Origin: Planctomycetota bacterium
Lineage (GTDB): Bacteria; Planctomycetota; PUPC01; JACPCR01
Direction of reading: 5' to 3'
DNA: 64,000 nucleotides
Assembly (NCBI GenBank): GCA_016179685.1
Contig: JACPCR010000065.1
Coordinates: 21,581-85,580 of the forward strand
In this document: piece by piece, positions 51,188 through 60,300 of the stretch
How positions within the stretch are numbered: position 1 is the stretch's first letter
How the letters are laid out: the number at the start of each line of letters is the position of its first letter
Program-made: the position numbers and the translations under genes
The notes under the pieces: model-generated
The model's database searches: none
The model's input: the letters and a program-made list of their open reading frames with translations, nothing else
What the model was told of the DNA's origin: nothing

Positions 51188-51767
51188 CCAGACCCCTCCG
51201 GCTGTGCCCCCGGCTTGCTCGGCCGACGAGGCCACGGCCGCCAGGCTTCAAAGGACCCTCGAGTTGCAACGGACCCGTATCCGGCTGCTCGAAGAAGAAA
51301 ACGCCTCGCTCGCCGCGCGGCTGCGGGAACAGGGCATCCCCGTTCGCACCAGCTCGGCCATCGCCAACGAGCTGCCCGCCCCGAGGGAGAATCCGACCCA
51401 GCGGGACGCAGCCCTGGCAAACCTGGAAACCGCGGAGCGCCAGCTCGCCGAGGAGCTGCTCGGGTCCCATCCCATCTTCCTCTTCTTTCGGACCGAGACC
51501 CGGGCCGACGTGGGCCGCTGGTTCTCCCGTGGGCGCGTCGCCGCCGCCGCCACGGACCGCGATCTCGTGCTCTTCGCAGCAGGCCCCAGGCCTTACGCTG
51601 AAGCGATCCCCTTCACCAACCTCCATCGCAGCCTCTACAACCACGTCACCGGCGAATTGATCCTCGCGCCCGCACGGGAAGTGCGCCTGACCCGTATCCA
51701 GATTTCGCCCGCAGACGGCTACCAATTGCTCGCCCAGATTTACCAGGAGCCCTCGAACCATGCTTGA
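51174..51767 (+). CDS. Coiled-coil protein of the ExbB/ExbD cluster
   Basis: 197 aa from the ATG at 51174, overlapping the giant TPR gene by 14 bp; its end overlaps exbB by 8 bp. There is no signal peptide. Residues 15-55 form a coiled coil (LQRTLELQRTRIRLLEEENA, SLAARLREQG). Residues 85-195 are alpha/beta (QLAEELLGSHPIFLFFRTET, VAAAATDRDLVLFAAGPRPY, GYQLLAQIYQEP). The second part looks like a small nucleotide- or protein-binding domain, but no family is recognised. The overlaps on both sides show that it is translated with the ExbB/ExbD genes, so a cytoplasmic accessory role is inferred. Confidence 0.7.
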   Translation: MSPNSQTPPAVPPACSADEATAARLQRTLELQRTRIRLLEEENASLAARLREQGIPVRTSSAIANELPAPRENPTQRDAALANLETAERQLAEELLGSHPIFLFFRTETRADVGRWFSRGRVAAAATDRDLVLFAAGPRPYAEAIPFTNLHRSLYNHVTGELILAPAREVRLTRIQISPADGYQLLAQIYQEPSNHA

Positions 51768-52401
51768 AACCATCATCCTTGGCGGGTCCATGATGATCCC
51801 GCTCATGATCGAAAGCGTGCTCACCCTGGCCGTGCTTCTCGATCGCGTCTGCGCCTTCTTTACCAATAGCCGGATCGATGTCCGCGCCCTCAGGGCCGAG
51901 GTCCTCACGCTGCTCGGCCAAGGCCGTCTCGAGGACGCCATGGTCCTGTGTCAAAACACCCCGGGCCCCGTCTCCGCCGTCCTTCTCGTGGGATTGCAGA
52001 CCTACGCCAAGCTCAAGGCCACCAACGCATCGCCCGAGACCATCCGGATGGTCGTGGGCAAGGGCATGGAGGACTTCTCCGTGCATGCCATGAGCGCCGT
52101 CGAGAAACGCCTCAACATCCTCTCGACCGTGGGCAATTCCGCTCCGCTCTTCGGCATGACCGGCACGGTCACCGGCATGATCACCTCCTTCAACGCTTTG
52201 GCCTCCGCCGGCGCGCTCGATGCCGGCCTCGTCGCCGCCGGCATCTCGGAGGCCCTGATCACCACCGCCGCAGGCCTCCTGATCGCCATGGCCGCCGTCA
52301 TCCCCTTCAATATCTTCACCTCCCTGTCGGACACCATCGCCCTCGAAATCGAGGAAGCCTCCACGGAATTGGTGGATGCCTTGACCACGGCGAAAACCTA
52401 G
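51760..52401 (+). CDS. exbB: MotA/TolQ/ExbB proton-channel family protein
   Basis: 213 aa. First membrane helix at residues 5-28 (IILGGSMMIPLMIESVLTLA, VLL); a cytoplasmic segment at 30-120; then the family's signature pair of helices: STVGNSAPLFGMTGTVTGMI, TSFNALA, and AGISEALITTAAGLLIAMAA. These line the ion path with ExbD. The motif L-x-G-x-x-G-T-V-x-G-M-I and the E-A-L-x-T-T-A-A-G-L block are both intact. With the two ExbD genes that follow it should form a proton-driven motor in the inner membrane. Confidence 0.93.
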   Translation: MLETIILGGSMMIPLMIESVLTLAVLLDRVCAFFTNSRIDVRALRAEVLTLLGQGRLEDAMVLCQNTPGPVSAVLLVGLQTYAKLKATNASPETIRMVVGKGMEDFSVHAMSAVEKRLNILSTVGNSAPLFGMTGTVTGMITSFNALASAGALDAGLVAAGISEALITTAAGLLIAMAAVIPFNIFTSLSDTIALEIEEASTELVDALTTAKT

Positions 52402-52406
52402 TACTG

Positions 52407-52439
52407 CGGAACGGGAAGTGCTGGGGGAATCCCGTTCCG
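52407..52439. repeat. CGGAACGG hairpin, copy 2
   Basis: Arms CGGAACGGGA and TCCCGTTCCG (10 bp), flanked by AGTACTG and ACGTAC. It is related to the hairpin at 22920-22951 and lies six bases after the exbB stop. Confidence 0.7.
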
Positions 52440-52490
52440 ACGTACTTGGGGAGGACGGGACGACGCGACGACGGGTGCCGTCCGTCGTCG

Positions 52491-52543
52491 ACCTGACACC
52501 TGACACCTGACACCTGACACCTGACACCTGACACCTGACACCT
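52491..52543. repeat. Heptamer repeat (ACCTGAC)7 before exbD
   Basis: Seven and a half tandem units of ACCTGAC end five bases before the exbD ATG (52549). This occupies the usual place of the ribosome site, and no Shine-Dalgarno sequence is visible. Confidence 0.92.
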
Positions 52544-52548
52544 CTCCC

Positions 52549-52971
52549 ATGCCTGCCAAGAATCGAAAACAACGTCCCAGCGCCGGCTACATCCCGGTCG
52601 ATTCCTTCTCCGACCTGGCCTTCCTGCTGATCATTTTTTTCATCCTCGTGACGAGCCTGCAGAAGCAGTCCGGCTTCGTCACCGATATTCCCTCGGGCCA
52701 GAAGTCCGAGGCCCAGCCTGAAAAGACCACGTCCATCACCATCCGGGACGACCGCATCTCCCTGAACGACCAGTTCCTTGACGTGTTCCAGCTCCGGGCC
52801 AAGCTCCAGGAGATGAACCTGCCTGCCCGCAAGGCCCAGGAAGAGAAGATCGTGCTTCTCGAAGCGGTGGGTGGCGTGCATTATCAGACCTATTTCGAGG
52901 TGATGGCCGCCATCAGCTCGGCAGGCGGCGTCATCGCCATTGTCAAAGAAGACCAGGGGCCGAAGAAATGA
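52549..52971 (+). CDS. exbD: ExbD/TolR family protein, first copy
   Basis: 140 aa. A short basic N-terminus (MPAKNRKQRPSAGYIPV) is followed by SFSDLAFLLIIFFILVTS, in which the Asp at the start of the helix is the conserved proton-carrying residue. The periplasmic domain has the family order (TSITIRDDRISLNDQFLDVF, then a helix, then VHYQTYFEVMAAISSAGGVI). It follows exbB across a 147-bp gap holding a hairpin and the heptamer repeat, and overlaps the second exbD by four bases. Confidence 0.92.
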   Translation: MPAKNRKQRPSAGYIPVDSFSDLAFLLIIFFILVTSLQKQSGFVTDIPSGQKSEAQPEKTTSITIRDDRISLNDQFLDVFQLRAKLQEMNLPARKAQEEKIVLLEAVGGVHYQTYFEVMAAISSAGGVIAIVKEDQGPKK

Positions 52972-53375
52972 AGCCCAGACGCCGCCGGAACGCCGTGAAT
53001 GTCCCTGTAGCCAGCATGGGCGACATCGCCTTCCTGCTCATCATTTTCTTCATGGTATGCAGCAATTTCATCAAGGAATCGTCCATTCGGCTGCAGCCCC
53101 CCCGGGCAGCGGACCTCCGCGCTCTCAAGGAGACCCCAGTCACCGTTTCGATCAGCGCCGAGGGCGAGATTTTCCTTCAGGGGCAGCGCGTTCCCGACGC
53201 CCAGGCCATCGAGTGGGGCGTTGCCGCCCTGATCAAAGACAAGGCCACGCCCGAGGGCCGCACGGTCGTCTTCAAGTGCGACCAGAAGATGGGCAAGGAG
53301 GTCTTCGAGCCCGTCCTGGACTCCATCGCCAAGGCCGGCGCGCTCGTCGCCGCCATGGGAGAAGAAACCCAGTAA
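52968..53375 (+). CDS. exbD: ExbD/TolR family protein, second copy
   Basis: 135 aa, ATG overlapping the stop of the first copy (ATGA). The helix SMGDIAFLLIIFFMVCSNFI carries the conserved Asp. The periplasmic part contains VTVSISAEGEIFLQGQRVPD and VVFKCDQKMGKEVFEPVLDS. Two different ExbD subunits next to one ExbB is common in planctomycete-like and myxobacterial clusters and suggests a mixed ExbD dimer. A hairpin element begins on the base after its TAA. Confidence 0.92.
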   Translation: MKPRRRRNAVNVPVASMGDIAFLLIIFFMVCSNFIKESSIRLQPPRAADLRALKETPVTVSISAEGEIFLQGQRVPDAQAIEWGVAALIKDKATPEGRTVVFKCDQKMGKEVFEPVLDSIAKAGALVAAMGEETQ

Positions 53376-53412
53376 TGAAATTCGCTGCGCCCTCCCGGCT
53401 ACGCGGATTTCA
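53376..53412. repeat. Single-hairpin copy of the stop-codon element, copy 5
   Basis: TGAAATTCGC..GCGGATTTCA arms around a diverged centre. It starts directly after the TAA of the second exbD and ends 13 bp before the TonB-like start codon, so the downstream ribosome site (AGAAAGG) is just beyond it. Confidence 0.8.
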
Positions 53413-53425
53413 GAAAGGAACACCT

Positions 53426-53944
53426 ATGCCAAACCCTGTCCTGTCGAGTCCCACATGTGCGCCGGAAAGGCTCCTCATCGGGTTCAGCAGAAGCCGCGTC
53501 GCGGCTTGTCTTGGCCTGGCCCTGCTCCTGCACGTTCTGGTCATCGGTGGCACTTCTTCGGCCTACATCCGTGACCGTTGGATCGATCCCGAGGGCGCCT
53601 TGGAGCGCAAGCGTCAGGCCGAGGCGGCCCGCAAGGCCGCGCTCAAGAAGGCCGCGGGACCGGAAACGACGGCCAAGCCCGGCCCCGCCTCACCTGGCCC
53701 GGAAAGCGCTTCGACCACCATCAGGCCAGACGAAGCCTCCGTTCCTGTCCCTGCCGGTCCCCAGGCATCAACGGCTGCCGCCAAGCAGCCGGAAAATGCC
53801 GGCGACAAGACCGATGCCCAACTCCTGGAGGAAAAGAAGAATGCGCCCGTCGTCAAGCGGATCACCGAGGCCGCAAAGCCGGAAGAGATTCCCCGGAATC
53901 CCGACGATCTCGGCATTTCCATCGAGGAGACCAATGGTCATTAG
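53426..53944 (+). CDS. TonB-like membrane protein lacking a recognisable TonB C-terminal domain
   Basis: 172 aa, ATG at 53426. Residues 22-45 form one membrane helix (RVAACLGLALLLHVLVIGGT) whose LLLHVLVIGG pattern resembles the TonB anchor that contacts ExbB. Residues 55-140 are rich in A, P, K and E (ERKRQAEAARKAALKKA, then KPGPASPGPE). The C-terminus is short and acidic (KRITEAAKPEEIPRNPDD, LGISIEETNGH). The beta-alpha-beta domain that TonB uses to grip outer-membrane receptors is absent. It may hand energy to a periplasmic protein such as a TPR scaffold, or be a regulatory subunit. Confidence 0.75.
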   Translation: MPNPVLSSPTCAPERLLIGFSRSRVAACLGLALLLHVLVIGGTSSAYIRDRWIDPEGALERKRQAEAARKAALKKAAGPETTAKPGPASPGPESASTTIRPDEASVPVPAGPQASTAAAKQPENAGDKTDAQLLEEKKNAPVVKRITEAAKPEEIPRNPDDLGISIEETNGH

Positions 53945-54113
53945 AAAATGATGCGGGAAGGGATTCCCGCGCAAGGAGCGGGGAGCAAGGAGCGAGGAGC
54001 CAGAAGCAACCAGAAGTTTCCGGGCAGCCGGTCGTCGTGTCACCCAGTCATTCCCACACTCCTTCACTTTGTTCTCTTCTTCCCGCTACCCGCTTCTCCC
54101 TTGTCCCCTTGTC

Positions 54114-54155
54114 CATCTTCCATCTTCCATCTTCCATCTTCCATCTTCCATCTTC
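54114..54155. repeat. Heptamer repeat (CATCTTC)6
   Basis: Six tandem seven-base units in the gap before the DUF4159 gene, followed by near-repeats of CCCCTAGTCC (54172-54208). It is not related in sequence to the CAGGTGT arrays but has the same unit length. Confidence 0.9.
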
Positions 54156-54219
54156 CTCTTGTCTTTTGGGGCCCTAGTCCGCTGGTCCCCTAGTCCCCTA
54201 GTCCGCTGGTCCCTCGTCC

Positions 54220-55791
54220 ATGTCCGTCCGCGTTTCTCGGTCCCAGCTCCTCGTACTTCTTCTGACCGCGCCTCCAGGCCTCCTGGCCGCGTTCCTCGCG
54301 CGATACACCATACTTCTGCCCCTGGATTACGGTAGCTTGCTGGAGAGGGACCCGATCGCCCAGCATCTCTTCGGCGCCGAAGGTGTCCATGGCCTCATCC
54401 ATACCCTCTCCGTCTCCGCGGCCGTTTCCGCCTGTTTCCTCCTCGCCGCCTGCATCCTGGGCCTGCGCCGATCCCTCGCCTGCCTGTCACTCCTCCGGAC
54501 CGCCTATGTCTTGACTTATTTCCTGACGCTTCTTTATGCCTACGCGGTGTTCCGCATCACCGGTCTGCTCTTCGCCCATGAGATCAAGCTGGAGGGGGCG
54601 GCCCTCGATCCTGTTCGTCTCTTCTTTCTCCGATACCGTTATCTCGCTCCTGCGGCGGTGGTCGCCGCCTTCTTCGCCCTCCTGCACCTGCTCAGTTGGC
54701 GGCGGGCCGTGCTCAACCTTTACCGCCACGAACATGAAGAAAGCCCTGCCACGGGCGATGCCGTGGTCGAAAACCTCCGCCTCCACGGTCCCGACCCCCA
54801 ATACCGGAAAAGCGTCTATGCCAGTGCCCTTTCCCATCTCCTCGTCCTTGTCATCATCCCCTGGCTGCTCCAGTTCTACGGGTGCGTCGAGCCCTACCGG
54901 GTGCCCAAGGGAAGCGGCAACCCCGTGGTCGCCCTGGTTCAGATCGTCAAGCCCAAGCCGAAGAAGAAGAAGCGGTACATCCTCAACCCCAACTCGGCGA
55001 TTTACTTTCACACGCCGGACCTCGACGACTCCGAAGTTTTCAAGCAAGTGGACGAGGTGACGCAGCTCACCTACAAGGCCGATCCGAACGCCCGTGCGGG
55101 CAAGATGGGCACCGGGGGCGGCAAGACCGGCGGCTGGCCCGAGGGCATGGAAAACCACAAGGTTCGCTTCATTCGCCTCCAGTACTCCGGGGAGAACTGG
55201 GACGACGGCATGAACGTGGCCGTCCGGGCCGACGTCAATTTCCTCGAAGAATTCAAGAAGCTTACCGGCTTCAACGTCGCCACTTACTCCGAAGCCCACC
55301 CCATCCACCTCCTCAGAAAGTATCCCAAGGGATTCGCACCCCCCTTCGTCTACCTGACCGGATCGGGCTCGATCAACGTCAGCGACAACGATGTCCGGGT
55401 CCTCCGGGACTATCTCCTGGACGGCGGGCTGCTCTTCGCCGATTGCGGCGGGCCGGCCTGGGACTGGCACTTCCGCAACCTGGCCCAGCGGCTTTTCCCC
55501 GACAAGGGCCTCATCATGATCTCCGATGACGATCCGATCTTCCAGATGCCCTACACGTTTCCCAACGGGGCGCCGCCTCTCTGGCATCACGGCGGCTGGC
55601 GCGCCCTCGGCGTCAAGCACCAGGGCCGCTGGGTCATCTTCTATCATCCGGGCGACATCAACGATGCCTGGAAGACCGGCAATTCGGGGATCGACCCTCG
55701 CCTCGCCCGGGGCGCCTTCCAGATGGGCGTCAATATCGTCTATTACGCCTTCACCCATTACCTCGAGGCGACCAGCAAGTACCGCAAATGA
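54220..55791 (+). CDS. DUF4159-domain membrane protein
   Basis: 523 aa. The N-terminal 225 residues hold four or five membrane helices (LLVLLLTAPPGLLAAFLARY; AAVSACFLLAACILGL; LSHLLVLVIIPWLLQFY). A lysine-rich stretch KPKPKKKKRYILNP follows, then the DUF4159 domain (about 315-523): VRFIRLQYSGENWDDGMNVA, KKLTGFNVATYSEAHPI, FAPPFVYLTGSGSINVSDND, GGLLFADCGGPAWDWHFRN and WVIFYHPGDINDAWKTGNSG. The domain has a Rossmann/glutamine-amidotransferase-like look but no proven activity. Members are often found near ExbB/ExbD and TPR genes, as here. The next gene overlaps its stop by four bases. Confidence 0.88.
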   Translation: MSVRVSRSQLLVLLLTAPPGLLAAFLARYTILLPLDYGSLLERDPIAQHLFGAEGVHGLIHTLSVSAAVSACFLLAACILGLRRSLACLSLLRTAYVLTYFLTLLYAYAVFRITGLLFAHEIKLEGAALDPVRLFFLRYRYLAPAAVVAAFFALLHLLSWRRAVLNLYRHEHEESPATGDAVVENLRLHGPDPQYRKSVYASALSHLLVLVIIPWLLQFYGCVEPYRVPKGSGNPVVALVQIVKPKPKKKKRYILNPNSAIYFHTPDLDDSEVFKQVDEVTQLTYKADPNARAGKMGTGGGKTGGWPEGMENHKVRFIRLQYSGENWDDGMNVAVRADVNFLEEFKKLTGFNVATYSEAHPIHLLRKYPKGFAPPFVYLTGSGSINVSDNDVRVLRDYLLDGGLLFADCGGPAWDWHFRNLAQRLFPDKGLIMISDDDPIFQMPYTFPNGAPPLWHHGGWRALGVKHQGRWVIFYHPGDINDAWKTGNSGIDPRLARGAFQMGVNIVYYAFTHYLEATSKYRK

Positions 55792-57053
55792 ATGCCTTGA
55801 ACCCGGAACGCCTGATCCTCTACTTCGGTGGGATCGGAATCCTCTCCATGCTCTGCTGGCTGGCCGCCGCACTCCTGCTCGCGGGTTACGCCTTCAGCCG
55901 GATTCGGACCCGACGCTACGTTCTTGCCTTTGTCCTTTCCGTGATCGGCCTCGCACTCGCGCTGCTCAATTCCCGGAACGTCAGCGCCATCCGTGTGGAC
56001 CGTTCCAAGGAACTCGAGGAAGCGAGAAAGGAACAGCTTCGCCTGCGGGAAGAGGAGCGGGAGCAGATGCGGCGCGACGAGCAGAGCGCCCGGTCACAGA
56101 TTCGCTTCGCCGAGGAACGGCCCGAAGAGGCTCTGGACACGGCCGGCAGGAGTCCGGACCGGCAGGGCCAGGATGCCGAGTCGAATCCCTATGAAGAAGC
56201 TGCGCGGGAAGGCTCAGGCCGCCCCGAAGGCGGTGTGGAAGATGCTGGATACGTCTACCGGAGGGAGGGGAAGAAACAGCGAGCGGAGGGCAAGAAGCGC
56301 TCCCTCGAGGAGTTGCGGACCTCTGTGGCCCGGGAAGAAGCCGCCGCGGGAAGACTTCTCCCGGAGGAGGACGTGATCCGGGCGAATGTGGCGGACCGAT
56401 GGAATCTTTTCTTCGCCCGGACGGTCCTCTCTCTGGCCGTGCTTCTGGTCCTCTTCGATTACCTCAGCCGCTTCAACCAGACCTTTCGTGTCCTGTTCCC
56501 GTTGCCGATCGGCGGCCGGACCATGGACCGCCTCCTCCCCAAGACTCGCTCCGTGCTGGCGCGCCGGCCGGCGTCACAGGACGTCGCCCGTTATCTCCGG
56601 ACCGTGGTCCGGAAAGGTGAAACCTTCATTTACTTCGGCCCCGAGGACCCGCTGTCGGAAGTCCGGATCGTCCGCCTCGGCATCGGTGCAGGACGAAGAA
56701 AGACATCGCTTTCCTTGAATAAAATCTGCTACGACGAAGCCCATCCACCGGCCAGCACCGGGTTCGTCTTCGAGTCCGCTTGGTTCGACCGTTGCGCCTT
56801 CTGTGTGGTCAGCGATGACCTTGCCCGCCGATTGCTCACGGACCTCCAGCAATTCCTCCAGGCCCGCCTGGCCACCAGGGCCTGGGCGCGCAAGACGGTC
56901 CACGTCGTCTGGGACATTCCGGCCCCCTTCGATCCGAACGTCCTACAAACCCTGATCTTCCTCTGCCGGGAAACCGGCTTCAAGCTGGTGGTGTTCGCAA
57001 CCTATCGGGCTGAGGAGGGACTTCAGGCGGTCTTCGAAGAGGTCATCGTATAG
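55788..57053 (+). CDS. Membrane protein with coiled-coil linker, partner of DUF4159 protein
   Basis: 421 aa, ATG overlapping the DUF4159 stop (ATGA). Two N-terminal helices (YFGGIGILSMLCWLAAALLL; YVLAFVLSVIGLALALL), then a strongly charged coiled coil at about 70-200 (SKELEEARKEQLRLREEERE), a third helix at about 205-225 (ARTVLSLAVLLVLFDYL), and a cytoplasmic or periplasmic alpha/beta domain (GETFIYFGPEDPLSEVRIVR, LRRLLTDLQQFLQARLATRA-like, VLQTLIFLCRETGFKLVVFA). Family not recognised; the last domain could be von Willebrand-like or P-loop-like but lacks the motifs. Co-translation with DUF4159 suggests a complex. Confidence 0.7.
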   Translation: MNALNPERLILYFGGIGILSMLCWLAAALLLAGYAFSRIRTRRYVLAFVLSVIGLALALLNSRNVSAIRVDRSKELEEARKEQLRLREEEREQMRRDEQSARSQIRFAEERPEEALDTAGRSPDRQGQDAESNPYEEAAREGSGRPEGGVEDAGYVYRREGKKQRAEGKKRSLEELRTSVAREEAAAGRLLPEEDVIRANVADRWNLFFARTVLSLAVLLVLFDYLSRFNQTFRVLFPLPIGGRTMDRLLPKTRSVLARRPASQDVARYLRTVVRKGETFIYFGPEDPLSEVRIVRLGIGAGRRKTSLSLNKICYDEAHPPASTGFVFESAWFDRCAFCVVSDDLARRLLTDLQQFLQARLATRAWARKTVHVVWDIPAPFDPNVLQTLIFLCRETGFKLVVFATYRAEEGLQAVFEEVIV

Positions 57054-57090
57054 TTATGCTCTGCCGCCAGACGAGTGATTCATGTAGCAG

Positions 57091-57336
57091 CAGCGCTTTC
57101 AGAGCGCTGGAGGTTTCGGCGGTCGGAGACCGCCGCCACGCGAAGCATTCATCGTGGCAGCGCTTTCAGAGCGCTGGAGGTTTCGGCGTGGCAGCGCTTT
57201 CTGAGCGCTGGAGGTTTCGGCGGTCGGAGACCGCCGCCACGCGAAGCATTCATCGTAGCAGCGCTCTCAGAGCGCTGAAGGTTTCATCGTGGCAGCGCTC
57301 TCCGAGCGCTGAGGGTTTCGGCGGTCGGAGACCGCC
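57091..57336. repeat. Mixed hairpin array, two hairpin types
   Basis: Five copies of hairpin type 1 (CAGCGCTTTCAGAGCGCTG and variants, starting at 57091, 57158, 57192, 57259 and 57293) and three copies of hairpin type 2 (GGCGGTCGGAGACCGCC, starting at 57118, 57219 and 57320), with GGTTTC and CACGCGAAG between them. The order is 1-2-1-1-2-1-1-2. Loop changes keep the stems paired (TTTCAGA, TTTCTGA, TCTCAGA, TCTCCGA). It fills the 310-bp gap before the 1983-aa gene; nothing else is seen there. Confidence 0.93.
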
Positions 57337-57362
57337 GCCACGCGAAGATTTTGGAGGCTAAA

Positions 57363-60300
57363 ATGGTGAGACCTCATTACGCCGAAGCTCTTCTCATCGG
57401 TCTCCTCGTCCAGTGGGCCGCCCTTGCTTTCGCCGAGGAGGCCGAAGACATCGGAAGATTCCTGGATGAAAATCGTGAGAAGGCGGTCCAGGAAGCGTTG
57501 GTCTCCCTCAAGGCCGGGGGGGCCACCGACCAGTGGAACGCCTTCTGGTCGCTGACGGAGAAGGACGCGATGGGCGACCTCGTCGAGCCCTATTCCACCT
57601 GGCTGGCCGAGCACGGCCCGAACCTGTCTCGGGAGCAATGGGCCATCGCGGGCCTTGCCGCCGGCCGCCTCAAGGTGACGGCCGCCGGGCCACACCTCCT
57701 CCGCTGGCTTGAAGCCGCTCAGGACCCGCTCGCCCGTGAGGCCACCCTCTACGCCCTCGGCGAGCTGAGGGAGAAGCAGGCCCGGGCCGCCGTCCAAGCG
57801 CTCCTTCAGGACCCCTCCGAATGGGTCCGTTTTCTCGCCGCCGAGGCTCTCGAGAAGATCGACGGGAAATGGAAGCCGCCGAAGCCAACCTGGCCCGGCC
57901 TCCAGGGACTTCGCGTCCTCGTCGTCAGCCGGTCTCCCGAGCATGGCCTAGACGCCCGTGAACACGCCCTCTGGGCCAAGCTGCTCCGTGAGGCCTTCCA
58001 GGGCGCTTTCACCGGCTGCGCCGTGAAGTGGTTCTTCCCCGGCAGCGTCGGCGGATGGAATCTCGGGGGCGGCGTCGAGCAGGCGGCGGCCTTCTTCGAT
58101 TTTCGTGACGACGGCCAGCCCAACCTCCATCTGTGCCTCTTCAACGGCCTCGTCGTCAACGAGACCAGCCCCTTCTTCCTCTGGCGCATGTTCCAATACG
58201 CACGCCGGGGCGGCCGCGTCATCCTCCACGGCGATTCCGTCTTTTATGGCCGTAACCAGCGGGAGCTGCTCGGCGTCACCATCACCGGCGGCGAGATTCT
58301 GGGCAAGGTCATCAACGTCTTCCCGTGGCATCGGGGACCCTGGGAATCCCTCCTCCAGGAAAATGCGGAAAACCGGCCCCTTTTCCCCTCCGTCGATGGC
58401 CTCACCGCAGGCTTCAAGAGCCTCTGGCTCGGTTACAAGCCCATCGAAAAGGGCGGATGTCTCCTCGTGACGCGTGAACGCGTCAGGCCCCTGGCCATCA
58501 TTCGATCCGCCACCCAGAACCCCGGACGCGGAGGAGAGCTTCCCGTCCCGTTCCTGACCGAGGACGAGCCGACCGGCCTGGTCTTTTGGAAGCCGATATT
58601 CGAGGGGCTTGCGGCGGGACCTTCACTGCTCCCGGCGAGCATCGACTGGGCGGACGAGCCGCTCAAACTCCCGATGCCCCGGGCAGCATCGCCGTTCCGC
58701 CTGCAGCTCGCCGTCTCCTGGCGCTCCCTCGAAGGCGAGGTCTCCGCCCAAGTCACCCTCGCCGGACCTCGGGGCGACCTCGTTGCCAGCCATACCCGAA
58801 AGCTGGTCGGGAAGCCTGGGGATCGGGTCCGTGACGCCGTGGTTCTCCCGATCGATCCCCTGGCCGAGGCGGGAGATTACCGCCTCGCCTTCAGCGTATC
58901 TGCTCCCGGCGGGCAGACGCTTCATGCCTTCAGCCGAACCCTGTCCGTGCTCGGGCGATTCGATCTTGTTTTGAATGCCCCGCCGCTTCTGCCCTCCGAG
59001 GGAGAGGAGGTGGCGGTGCGATTCCATGTCCGGGACCACGGCCGCGGCGCGCTTCAGGGCGGCCGGCTGCGGCTGACCCTGGTGGACGAGGACTGGGAGG
59101 GTCCGCTGGTGACCTGGGAGCGCGAGTGGTCTGGCCCCGCTGACAAGGAGGGAATGGAGGAGTTTCGTGTTCCGGCCCCGAGATTGCCGCCGGGTCAATT
59201 TACCCTGCTCGGCCGCGTCGGCGACGCCGCAGGCCGCACGTTCGCTCAGGCCGAAACCCCCATCGCCCGGCAGGAATGGTTCGATTTCCACCGTGACTTC
59301 CTCTGGTCCCAATGGGGCAACATGAAAAAAGAAGAGCCCGAATTTCGGGCCATCGGACTCAATACCGCCTATCACTGGGGGTCGTGGGTCAGGTCCCGAG
59401 GCTACCCCTATGAATACGCCGTCACCAACCCGCCCTTCTACCCCCGAGGCGCCTGGCTCGGCGACTTCTACCTCGGCCGAGGCAGCGCCCAGCTCGAAGA
59501 GGACCGGCGGCAATGGCTTCGGCTCGGCGAGGAGTCCTCCCGGAACGCCCGCGCCGTGGCCAACAATTTCATCGAGGAGGTCGGTATCGGCGAGGACACC
59601 GGGGCCGCGAAACAGTACCTGATCTTCCTCCAATCCTTGTATCGCACGCTTTCACGGCTCAATGAACGCTTCAAGGCGAACATCGCGGCGTGGGACGAAT
59701 TGCCTCTCGCACGCGCCCAGAGCCCCGACCTCTTCGGCGAGCACGATGTCTGGTTCGGCTACGACTTCTACGGCACCCTGATGCAGGTGCGCGCCCACTG
59801 GCTGCGCGAAATGAATCCTTACCTGAACCTCCAGCCCGGCATGGGCGCCGGAGGCTGGGGCGGCTCGTGGCTCGATTCCATGCACATGCGCGGATACGCC
59901 AAGGACCCCATGACCTTCTTTACCCTATTCCGGTCACGCCAGATGTCCTCTTACGGACGCCGGCCCTTCACCTGGCTCGTCGGCATGGAAGGCCAGAACC
60001 GATTCCCGCCCCAGTCCCGCGTCGTCTGGTCCGCCATCGCCGCCGGAGGCCGCCACATCCTCAATTACGCACCCGGCGATCACCTCGGCCACCGACTCCT
60101 GAACGGCGACGGCTCGCTCACGGACGCCGGCCAGGCCTACCAGGCCGTCATCCGGTCCGTCCGGCCCAACGAGCCTGTCCTCTGCTTCCTCCAGAATCGG
60201 GTCACTCCGGACATCCTCAGCCTCGAGTCCGGCTACCGGTGGGGCGCCGACCGGGACCCGGTCTGCGATGCCTTATTCCGCCTCGGCCTCCAGCACGAGG

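Noticed and set aside
44333..51235. A 2300-codon open frame on the minus strand opposite the 2760-aa TPR gene
   Set aside because: It is an antisense shadow caused by GC-rich codon use; the plus strand has the signal peptide, TPR patterns and operon context. Similar long shadows at 9133-10602, 11649-13925, 14079-15440 and 27256-30942 were rejected for the same reason.
53376..53412. Rho-independent terminator after the second exbD
   Set aside because: A hairpin is present, but it lacks a T-tract and the next gene starts 13 bp later with its own ribosome site; it is better described as a member of the dispersed element family.
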